NCBI GenBank assembly: GCA_900708905.1
Contig: CAADRB010000058.1
Coordinates: 1,008,472 to 1,072,471 of the forward strand
Length of the DNA: 64,000 bases
From: Hymenolepis diminuta
Taxonomy: Eukaryota > Platyhelminthes > Cestoda > Cyclophyllidea > Hymenolepididae
Direction of reading: 5' to 3'
The position numbers and the translations under genes were made by a program. Each line of letters begins with the position of its first letter. Position 1 is the stretch's first letter. The notes below the pieces were generated by a model. The model had not been told where the DNA came from. It saw only the letters and a program-made list of their open reading frames with translations, and searched no databases. Shown piece after piece: positions 25,933-35,148 of this stretch.

Positions 25933-26123
25933 TATTATGATCTGGTCTTCTCTGTTCGATACTCTAACGGATACTTAGATTCCGTTTTAGTATTGATAGG
26001 TCGATTTACAACAGCAAAGAAAATAAAATTCGTTCGAATAAACGGGCATAAATGGGTGGAAAATAAATGACCTAATAAATAGGACTTATTTTCGGGGAAA
26101 ATATTATTTCCTTTTATGCAGCA
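25933..26123 (-). repeat. 5' LTR of the gag-only element
   Basis: The minus-strand start TGCTGCATAAAAGGAAATA aligns with the starts of the copies at 10.46 and 19.07 kb. It contains TTCGTTCGAATAAACGGG (plus sense) and ends near TCATAATA, just before the gag remnant. Confidence 0.75.
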
Positions 26124-26523
26124 ATCTACAATAACCTTCTCACTAGCCATGCACTAGTTCGTTCTCTGCCCATGTTGCAGGGAAATGAACATCAAGTTAA
26201 ATATGCACGAATTATGTAAATAATCTCTTATTCTCCTAAAGGGGAGGGGATGCTGTCATAATGAGTTTTTGTGGCCATTTTTGATCCAAAGATCACACAT
26301 GATTTACGAATAAATGTTCTGTACTGACATATTTAAATTAAAATATAGAACGCGATCCTGAAAAACTAGATAACAATAAAACAACTTTTTGTAGTCAATT
26401 ATTCTTATTCCAGTGGTTGTTTTTTAATAATTTGCTCGGTTTTCCCTTTTCATGCTACAGACTACTCAGACCCCAGGAGTAATGAGGGAAAAACTTGTTG
26501 CTCAAGCAACGGTTTACTATTTA

Positions 26524-27797
26524 TCAGGTTGTAACAGAAGTTCTGTCCATTTTAAAATTTGAATTAAAGTGAAAATTTTGTCAAAAATACATTTATTTAG
26601 TGTTTAACATTGTCACTATTTTTATTAATTACATCTTCCCATCTTGCCATAAGCTTTCTCATTCCTTCGTCATAGAATTTGGCCAGTTCGGACTCAAAAA
26701 AGGAACTAGCTTTTTCATTCCCACCTCTACTCTTGAAGTAAGCCTTTGAAGACCCATTAAGTGATTCGGTAAGCTCCTGAAAAGATGAAAATCGATTGGA
26801 GCAGGCTGGAGAGAATATGGTGGGTGATGCATGACTTCCCAGACAAATTCTTCAACGGGATTTTTGGTTGTTCTTGAAGTGTGGGGTCTGGCGTTGTGAT
26901 GGTGCAGAATTACTCCTTTTCGATTGATCAAAGAAGCCTGTTTTCCTGCCGTTAACTGCTCTTAAACGAGTTAGCTGCTAACAGTAAACTTCAGATGTTA
27001 TTGTTTGATTGTCGCCCATTAGTTCATAATAAATAATTCGCCTCAAATCCCAGCATACACGCAAAATGGTCTCGGCTGTGGAATTGGTTTTGAATCACGA
27101 CTTAGCCACCGTCTTTTGCGCTTGACATTGTTGTAATAGATCCACTTCCCATTGCCAGTTATGATTCTGTCTAAAAAAGGTATCTGAAGTTCACGAGAAC
27201 GCAATGAAACACAACAGGTCATACGCTGTTGCTTGTTGATTTCTGACAACTCGTGTCAGAAATGGAGAGGAGGGGGGCCATTTCCCAGCCTTTGAGACTT
27301 CCCCAGCCAAGTCTTTTCATTTCCCTATATATGGTCATATGGCGGCTTACGTGAAAGGTTTTGGTCAGTTCTCTAGTAGTGCAAATTGGATTTTCATCAA
27401 TGGCAACTTGAAATAGACCAGAGTTGAGTTTTCTTGAGCATCCTGCTCCCGGATGGTCTTTCAGGCTGAAGTCATCCTTTTTGAAACCGTATGCAGAAAA
27501 CCACCTTCTGCAGGTCTTTTCATTCACAACATCATTTCCATGAGTGCTTTTGCTGCTGAGTTTGCCGTGTTTCCTTAATGAAATTCAAACAGTAACATAT
27601 GTCTGATTTGCTCTTTATTCGGAGTGTACATTAGGGCTAGAAATAGTTATTAATGACAATAATTATCATACAATATGAAAGAAGAAATAATATTTTACGA
27701 ATTAGCATAGATAAACATACAACATTAAGAGCTAAATTGAAGTAATCGTGACCTAAACACAGCTCAGAAATTGGAGAGAACTTCTGTTACAACTTGA
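26524..27797 (-). mobile_element. Complete but inactive mariner element with terminal inverted repeats
   Basis: A Tc1/mariner DNA transposon of 1274 bp, the usual mariner size. The ends are imperfect inverted repeats of about 30 bp: TCAGGTTGTAACAGAAGTTC at the left and, on the other strand, TCAAGTTGTAACAGAAGTTC at the right. Each is flanked by TA, the expected target duplication (26522-26523 and 27798-27799). The decayed transposase lies between. Insertion is next to gypsy debris at 28.3-28.7 kb. Confidence 0.95.
26597..27631 (-). pseudogene. Mariner transposase, frameshifted and missing catalytic residues
   Basis: The span from the ATG at 27631 to the stop at 26597 equals about 345 codons, the standard mariner length. 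In order: the N-terminal start MYTPNKEQIRHMLLFEF followed by a stop and a frameshift; the helix-turn-helix part NEKTCRRWFSAY; FSLKDHPGAGCSRKLN; CTTRELTKTFHVSR; a frameshift near 27250; FLDRIITGNGKWIYYNN; another break; NRKGVILHHHNARPHTS; PPYSLQPAPIDFHLF; and the ending FYDEGMRKLMARWEDVI. In family members the catalytic triad sits in TGDEKW, HDNARPH and PSDYHLF. Here the first Asp is Asn and the second is His, while the third is kept. It cannot be an active enzyme. Confidence 0.95.
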
Positions 27798-28289
27798 TAG
27801 AACATAAATGTTCTTATATACGATTGGATAAGGGATAAACGATTGGCTGACTGGTTGACCAATGTTGGCGGCGATGATTTCTTCGCTGGTGGTTTTACAT
27901 ACCCAATTCATCAATCGATAATTCCGTACATGAGCGATGAATTTACAAGTCCACCGAGCGCTCTCTTAGTATAGTTGACCGGATGCATCGAAAATAATCG
28001 GGTTGGCTACCTACTGCCTTTCTCATTTGAGGTAGTACTGGAATTGACATCGAGAAATCGCTGACCTCTAGCCTCTGCAATTTAGTTCCATTCCTAGATC
28101 TTGAGGTGTTCGCTCAATTTTTGATGGTACTGATTTTTGTCGTATCCATATTTTCCGATCTTGGGTTTATCTGAATGCTTATTTATGACATTAAGTTGAT
28201 TTTTTCTCAGTTGCACACACTTTTGGCTGGAGTGCTTTCTTGGAATAATCTTGATTTGAAATGAAGTTGAATTTGGTTTTGATGTCGGT

Positions 28290-28720
28290 CAGTCACATAT
28301 TTCATTGATTGATAGATCCGATAACTTAAGTTCTTCGATCCATTCCAGATTTGGCAGTCTCCATAGCAGACTTTGCATTTGGATCTTGAATGGAGTCTTA
28401 ATGGTGGACTTTCGATTTTCCGTCACATTCTGTGCGTGATCAAGGAGACATTTGGGGCCGTATTTAGCTGCATGTTGACATCATGGCCATTGATTTACGG
28501 ATTCAAGTATATGCATTTGTTGACTCCATTGTCCTTAACCTGTTGAATTGAACTTATTCCTTCGTCTTTGAGATTTACGACCGTTTCTGGGGAACTTCTT
28601 GTTGACGGAAAATTTTCTCACATCATGTTTTGAAGAATTTGCAGAAGTTTTGTCAAACTGTTTGTTTTTAGATGCCTTTCTTTTCTTGTTTGAAAGATTA
28701 CAGGGGTTCTGATAAGCCAC
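28290..28720 (-). pseudogene. Gypsy protease relic
   Basis: On the minus strand a Lys/Arg/Asn-rich frame (28720-28535, KKRKASKNKQ...) precedes INGHDVNMQLNTAPNVSL near 28497-28440, the retropepsin active-site region. The catalytic Asp of LDTA is Asn here. After frameshifts LEWIEELKLSDLSIN follows near 28355-28310, the segment after the flap in flatworm gypsy proteases. Downstream, KIGKYGYDKNQYHQKLSEHL may belong to the same pol. Confidence 0.65.
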
Positions 28721-29689
28721 TTTTTTCCTTCATGCCAACACTAATTAAATCAGTCAGGGGAATCCAGTCACTTTGTTGTTATGAAAACTTTACCAAAATT
28801 CTTATCTTTTTAAATTTCTTAGTAGGAAGAAAATAATGACGAGGCAAAAGGTAGATAAATCATGCAGTTTTTTAACATTTAGTGATGATCTTTTTCGCCA
28901 ATATCATAAGCTACACTCTCATGTTCAGTTATCCCAATTTGCGATGACCTAAACCTAAATGTCCACTGCATCCTGACCTCCGTGCCACTCTGATGTCAGT
29001 CTTCATGTTGCTTAGTTTTATTACCCTTCCTGACTTGGTGTACATCCAATGTGTCTTAACCTCTACTTACACGGCGATCACTCTGACATTGCCAGTTGTG
29101 TACGCAGAAGCTAAAACAACTTTATATTTTTCTATTTCTGATAACTCCTCCCCTGGATCCCTCCTTTAAAATAGGTTGCTTCGAATCTCAGAAGCCAAAA
29201 AGTTAGATCCTACCTTCTAACACTCTTTTTGTTCTTCTACACACTTTTTACTCATATAGGGGCAACTATTTTTGCGATCTGCCCTTATAAAAATTTAGTC
29301 ATAGCTACGTTAAATATCCTAAAAGGTATATTCATGTACATGATAGGGTATGATGATTTAATACTTCATTCTATTATTAATAAAATTATACTTTTAATCA
29401 TGTAAGTTGCTCCTATAAATACCTTACCGCGTATAAAACGTGATGATTGTTATATTTTCTACAGTAATAATCTTCACAATACTACTTTCTTCATCTCACG
29501 GAATTATATTGTTTTTTCTTCCTAATGGAAATCAACAACGTAAATTAATTGGAGTCTATGGACAAGCCCTAACTCTTGAAATAAACTTCCCAAGCCCATT
29601 AGGAGAGGCGTAAATAACACTCAGATTTGGCAGAGAGACGGTTCTCTAGAGCTGCTTTTAGTAAAAACTCGTATTTTGTTCCTCTCGAC

Positions 29690-29790
29690 TAAAATTAATT
29701 TGCGAGATGGCTTATCCGCATCACGAGTATCGACCTCGAGACCTCCAACTTGATCGCTACGTCATCCGCGTACATTTTTGTAAAGATGGC
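29690..29790 (-). pseudogene. Possible non-LTR reverse transcriptase scrap
   Basis: The minus strand reads IFTKMYADDVAIKLEVSRS in one frame; YADD is the catalytic box of non-LTR reverse transcriptases. No flanking RT motifs were found, so this could be chance. Confidence 0.25.
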
Positions 29791-29799
29791 GTAGTTATC

Positions 29800-30930
29800 T
29801 ATAAATTGATAATATCGTCTAACTGTAAAGCCGATTTATTCTAATATATTCACAAACAAATGCTTAAAAAATGCCATATGGATAAAATTGGTTTGGAGAA
29901 TTTGTAATGGTCCAAAGTGTTATTGGTATCAACCATGACAAAACAAGATATTTATGATTTTTAATAAGGTAAATGCGTCTAAACACGAGGAACAGTAAAT
30001 AGTTATCGCGTAGAAGCTGAAGGCAGAAGTCGTGAGATTAAAAGGGTCTTACTTCATTCCTGGTCTGGATCCACTTAGTTCTACACTTCTCGCTAAATAG
30101 ATACATGTTCCTGCTTCACGTCCCAATGTCCCCATTTTAGAATTTTTCCTTAGATTAATGAGGGAGTTAATGTCCGCAATGTTCAGAGTCTATTGACCTA
30201 TTGATTAGTTGCTCATGTCCTCATGATAAAGCTGCTTTTTGTGATATACAATAACAGTAGGCCGGCATTATCTATAATGCTTTAAAACCTGAGAATAAAG
30301 CTCATTAAGTGATCCTCTTTTATTTGATTTCCATGTGAAATTGCTTATTAATAGAATAATATCACGAGCAGATGTTCTCTAAAGCTTCCTTATTATTTAA
30401 CTTGATTACTTTTTTATACAGAGAGGTTTGAGCTTATAATGACTGCGATTTTAAAGAAACGATTTAATGTGAATAGTCTCATCGATCATATCTTCAATCT
30501 TCCTAGTGTGTGCAAGTCCTAAAGTAAAATTCCATCGTTCAGCGTTAGTTAATTTGTTCCTAAAAGGAAAAAAGAGCAAATCTTTCCTGCCATTAGTTTT
30601 GTTTGTATTAGCAAATTTCTAAAAAAACCAATACTCACTTTACTATGGGAGGCAAATGCAATGCAATAATTTACATAGATTCTCAGGTCAGATAACATGA
30701 TTTTTTCCTGAGGTCACCAGCTTAAGAAGCATTTGCACTAACGCTGACGCTATTCAGCAAGTCTGCAAAACCCATGCCTTAAAAAATTATTATTATGCAT
30801 TCAGTTTTAAGTGTTGCGGGTAAAAATTAAATAATTCAAAAGAAAACTTTAATTTTAAATATTCATATAAAAAACCAATAAAATTTCGGGAAAGCAAACA
30901 TGGATTTAGAGAAATATAAATTAAACTCTT
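29800..30930. other. Non-coding stretch beyond the 3' end of the EF-1alpha paralogue
   Basis: No gene recognised. No canonical AATAAA was seen on the minus strand close to the paralogue stop, unlike EEF1A. Confidence 0.5.
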
Positions 30931-30936
30931 ATATAT

Positions 30937-32348
30937 TTATCTGTTTGAAAAGCGTTTCCTGAGTCTCTCGGAGAAGGAAGTTTTAGGTTTCTTTTCTTTG
31001 AATGTTACAGATTTGATTACACCAAATATGGCATTAGATTCACCATTTGGAATGAAAATTCGACCAAGATAGGGATATTGTGAGTAGACTTCAACGCATA
31101 TAGGGTTGAGAGGAACCATTTTGACGATTGCTGCATCACCCGACTTGATCTTCGAGGGATTTCGTCCAATAACCTGGCCAGTTCGCGGATCGATCTTTTC
31201 CAGTAGCTCAATAAACTTACACGGAGCACGAGCGTTATTGCAATTCAGAGAAAAAGTAAAACCAACACCAATTTCATCTGGATAATCAAGAATGCAGATC
31301 AGGACAGTAAAATCAAGAGCTGGTTTCGGAGGGCTATTGTTTGAATCTCCAACAATATTACTGACGGCAATATCACTAGCTGGTATCTCCCTAACTAGAA
31401 AACTGATTTTATCACCAGCCTTAGCCTCAGTGATTGTATCGGTGTCGTTCTTTATCATTAATACTTTAGAGGTAATTCCCGAAGGCGCAAAAGTTACATC
31501 CATATCAGTTTTCATAATACCAGTCTCAATTTTGCCCAATGTCATAATACCCATACCTTCAATGATCATTACGTTCTGAAAAGGCATAAAGTTAGGCTGG
31601 AAGCACTGGGGTCTTACCTCAATTGAAAAACGAAGGGGCATTTCGATTGGATTAGTTGAAGGTGGTACGGTATCAAGACTCTGCAGCAGAGTTGGACCCT
31701 TATACCATGGCGTACGAGGACTAAGTTTGAGTATATTGTCACCGTTCAATCCAGAGATTGGAATAAAGTTAGCATTATTGAGATTGTAACCGACTTTGCT
31801 GACATGGAGTCTCATTTCATTGGAGTAATCTCGGAAACGTTTTTCGTCGTAGTTGATCGTGTCTATCTTGTTGACAACGAAAATTAGATGCTTAATTCCC
31901 AGAGTGAAGGCGAAGTCAGCATATTGTTGGCTCACATTCGCTTTAAACTCTTCACGGCCGGCTGAATCAATAAGAATTGCGCAATCGGCTTGGCTAATTC
32001 CAGTAACCATATTCTTGATAAAGCAATTATGTCCAGGGGCATCGATGATTGTGACAGTGTGTCTGGGAGATCTGAAGTTCCAGAGAGACAGATCAGTAGA
32101 ATTACTAGTTTCACGTTCAGTTTTAAGTTTTTCCAACACCCAGGTATACTTAGAAGACGATGCTTCTATCTATGTATTTACTCAATTATGTAAAAAAATC
32201 TTACACTTGAAAATTCCTTCTCAAACATCTCAATACAGTCCTTGTTAAATGTACCATATTTAGAGATCAGATGGCCGGCTAATGCCGACTTACCAGAGCC
32301 GACATGACCAAGAATAACCAGATTTATATTATTTTTCTCGTAATTCAT
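30937..32348 (-). CDS. Diverged EF-1alpha paralogue (three exons)
   Basis: Exons on the minus strand are 32348-32205, 32169-31618 and 31575-30937, giving 48 + 184 + 212 = 444 aa. Exon 1 has exactly the EEF1A length, and both introns (35 and 42 bp) sit at the EEF1A positions in phase 0, so this is a duplicate of the intron-bearing gene. An upstream in-frame ATG at 32378 exists, but MNYEKNNIN at 32348 aligns with the EF-1alpha start. The P-loop GHVGSGKS, DAPGH (91-95) and NKID are kept. Switch I is changed: RGIT at 69-72 is TSNS, so Thr72, which binds the magnesium in family members, is Ser. Five residues of the NGQTREH-type loop after about residue 127 are missing. The C-terminal tail is basic and rewritten. 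The frame is open throughout despite the divergence, so it is probably a functional, specialised gene. A young pseudogene is the alternative. Confidence 0.9.
31576..31617 (-). other. 42 bp intron 2 of the EF-1alpha paralogue, stop-free
   Basis: GTAAGA...TTTTCAG between PLRFSIE and NVMIIEGMG. It is at the EEF1A intron 2 position. Because 42 is a multiple of three and no stop falls inside, the frame reads straight through it and a naive ORF gains 14 residues that do not belong to the family (VRPQCFQPNFMPFQ). Confidence 0.88.
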
Positions 32349-33370
32349 TGGAATATGTATCCGCGCCAAGGCCACCAATACAGGTTCAACCTCAAAATAA
32401 AATTATTTAGTACAATCAAACAAGATAGTATATAATATTAAAAACTGTTTACTTTTGTCTAATTATATTGTGTCTTTATCTGTATTTAGTTTTTATTTTT
32501 ATACTAGTTTGAAGAAAATTATCAGTTAGATTAATTCGTTTGCATTAATTTATGTGCTTTCTTCTATCATGACTTTTTAGTTATTAAAATTTAATAACTG
32601 GGCGTTTTATTTAAGCTTTTTTTAAAATTCTTTAATTGCAAGAAACTCCGATTTGGTCCAAAAATTTCACAGAAATTATAAAATATTTTGAGTTGGTTTT
32701 CACCAGAAAATAATTTATATGTTCTTCCAAAATCCTGTAGGAAAGGCATTTTATCTAAGATTCACTGATTTTGATAGTCTAATGAGAGACGTCAACTATA
32801 AATACCATGCTAAGACGCCTTCAAAATAGCCCAAACACCGTCAAGTGATAATCAAGTAGCATCCCAGATGTTCTCATCGAGATTTATCAGTCTAATCAAT
32901 GTCTATTAGCATGCTTCCTCAGATATCTAAATAGTCAACCTAGACAATGGGCAACATTCAAACGTTAGTTATATCCTTCCCAGTCAGCTATAACCTAAGA
33001 AGATCACAGCAGCAGAAACTTGGGTTCCAAGCATTACAACAGTACCGAAAAGTTTTACCTTAGAAAAAAGCCATGCTGCGCAAGATTATTCTAATTTTGA
33101 ACTTGCTAAAACGACTTTAACACATTTAGGATATTGGTATATATAAAAATGGCATGTAAAATTTGTACTAAACACGTTGTATCTAAATTTTCAATAATTT
33201 AATCATTATGAATATTTTATTGTAATATAGTGGTGTAACTTCTTAACGCCGCAATACTAATTACTACTCGAAATACTATTTTGTTGACTTAAATGGTTTT
33301 GCTATAGCCAGCAGATGTCTGTCAAAACCTGGCGATTAGAAATAATTGACTAGCGATAAGATCTCCACTA
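32349..33370. other. Region upstream of the EF-1alpha paralogue
   Basis: AT-rich. No promoter element could be fixed. Confidence 0.4.
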
Positions 33371-33374
33371 CAGT

Positions 33375-33565
33375 GTCCACAGGTGGTCCCGCTGTTTGTT
33401 TGGGTGCCTGCACATAGATGCCTAAACAGATGCATAACTGACGTAGAACGAAGAATGTTTTGTACATAGATCTAATTTACTTATTCATAAATTGGAGTGT
33501 CTTCTCTGCCACCTCCGAATTGATATGGCGACATGAGTGGCTTGACTTATTCTATCTATTCGATT
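33375..33565 (+). repeat. Dispersed repeat C, copy 1
   Basis: TGCACATAGATGCCTAAACA, ACATAGATCTAATTTACTTA, TCTGCCACCTCCGAATTGA and TGGCTTGACTTATTC align with 63.45 kb. Confidence 0.55.
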
Positions 33566-33569
33566 AATG

Positions 33570-35148
33570 TTGCCCTGGTAGACTTAACGTTGTTACAAGT
33601 TTCATGTTTGATTCACCACGGTTGAAAATAAGAAATCATTATGAAAACACAATTCTGGTTATTTGCATCATGTTCATGACCATTACATAGTCACGGATAC
33701 TCTATTAAACACGAAATTGAGAGAAACAGGAAAAGCTTCTACAGAATGAAACAGTCATGAAATCATACCAAACAATATGGACACCAAATGCACGAAGTTG
33801 CATGAAGTTTCGTCAACTTCTTCCTTCAGGTTTCTCATAATTTCAACTATGCACCCTTTTGTCAATTCATTTCACCGATACGACCTATTATTATTATATA
33901 AATTATTTCCTATGCTCTGTATAATATTTGTCAAGACCGAGGAGTGGGGGAGAAGACCTTTCTGTATTAAGTAGAATTAAGGTTACTGTGAAGAGTTACA
34001 CAATATCCTTCCCTTTTATCCTCTAAATACTGATCATTTATTCCCCTTGAGCGTTATCCTTCCAACTATCCCTTCGAGCCATGTATGTTATTGAATTATT
34101 ATATTTCCTATTCGAAAAGAGTTTTTTTTCAACAAACCCCAAGGTCGTAGAGAGCCAGATAACTAGAGAGCTATTGTTAATGAATATTAATTTTGTAATG
34201 TATGTGCTATTCACATTCTGATCGGAAATGAGAAGGAGCATTTCTTTAAGGTACCTAGCAGGTTATTTGCCTTGAAAATAGACACTTCTTAGATATCAAC
34301 TTGTCTGATCAAAAGAAAATAGTCAGTTAATGTTAAATATGAGGGGCATTGGGCAAATAATTCATATATTTACAGAGATGCAAAATATTAAGGCATTCTT
34401 ATACAACAATTTTTATAATAAGCTATGTAATATTAGGAATTTAAGGAAGTAAAGAAATCATAAATACGATGGTATAAAAGATAGATAAATAGGTCAGAAG
34501 TGGACGATTTACTGATTCGTAGTGGGCTAAAAAATAATGTTTCAATCTATCTCTGCTATTAATGAACTATTTATATGAGACATACCGCCAATAAAAACTA
34601 GATGCTACGCTAACACGTTCCTCTATATATTTCAAGGTAAAATAGATTTTAATAGGATCGATGAAAATTTAAATGAAAACAAATGTCACTTGTGTATTTT
34701 TAATCATAGCGACAAGTATTATTCTAGATGTATAAATGCGGCCATATAAAGGAGGAAAAATAACAGTCTTCCGCATCAACATTTAATTGTGCATTTGAAT
34801 TCAATAAGTTACCTAACCTCACCAATTTTACTGAATCTTTTGTTCCTACAGTGAATCCTACCATCCTTAAATATTACCAATTCTAGCCTGTTACGTCTAA
34901 CCTATAGATTCAGCGTGATGGTGAGTGTGTTATAACAAATAGTGACAAAGGATATATACTTGATATTTCAAAATCACATGATTGAAATGTTATTTTGAAA
35001 ATAGATTGTTCAAAGTGGAGTTCGGTATTTTGTCAGATTCTCCCTTGAATACGTAAAAATTTTCATATGATTTGGTCACTTCAGTTTTGCTATCTTACAC
35101 TTCTATTTATTATTAGTTCACATTAAGACATTTCTGTACTTCATGTAA
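33570..35148. other. Region upstream of the HMGXB4-like gene
   Basis: May hold the promoter and a missing first exon of the HMG-box gene. No convincing coding exon was found. Confidence 0.35.

Larger units (their letters stand above)
24145..26123 (-). mobile_element. Short LTR-bounded gypsy element with gag and protease remnants only
   Basis: Two direct repeats of about 200 bp flank 1.58 kb of internal sequence. The repeats share blocks such as ATTCGTTCGAATAAA and, on the minus strand, begin in an A-rich block containing AATAATATTT and end near AGAGCAAATCATAACA. Reading the minus strand, the interior gives gag-like and then retropepsin-like remnants, and the second LTR follows with no recognisable reverse transcriptase or integrase. 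Either pol was deleted or this is a non-autonomous derivative. Related solo LTRs occur at 10.24, 19.07 and 63.17 kb. Confidence 0.8.

Noticed and set aside
28535..28720. Small basic ribosomal-like protein
   Set aside because: The Lys/Arg-rich frame runs directly into a gypsy protease active-site block, as expected for the gag-protease junction of a retroelement.
31017..32248. Several 60-131 aa frames on both strands over the EF-1alpha paralogue
   Set aside because: They are shadows of the paralogue's coding frame, which has full-length family similarity.
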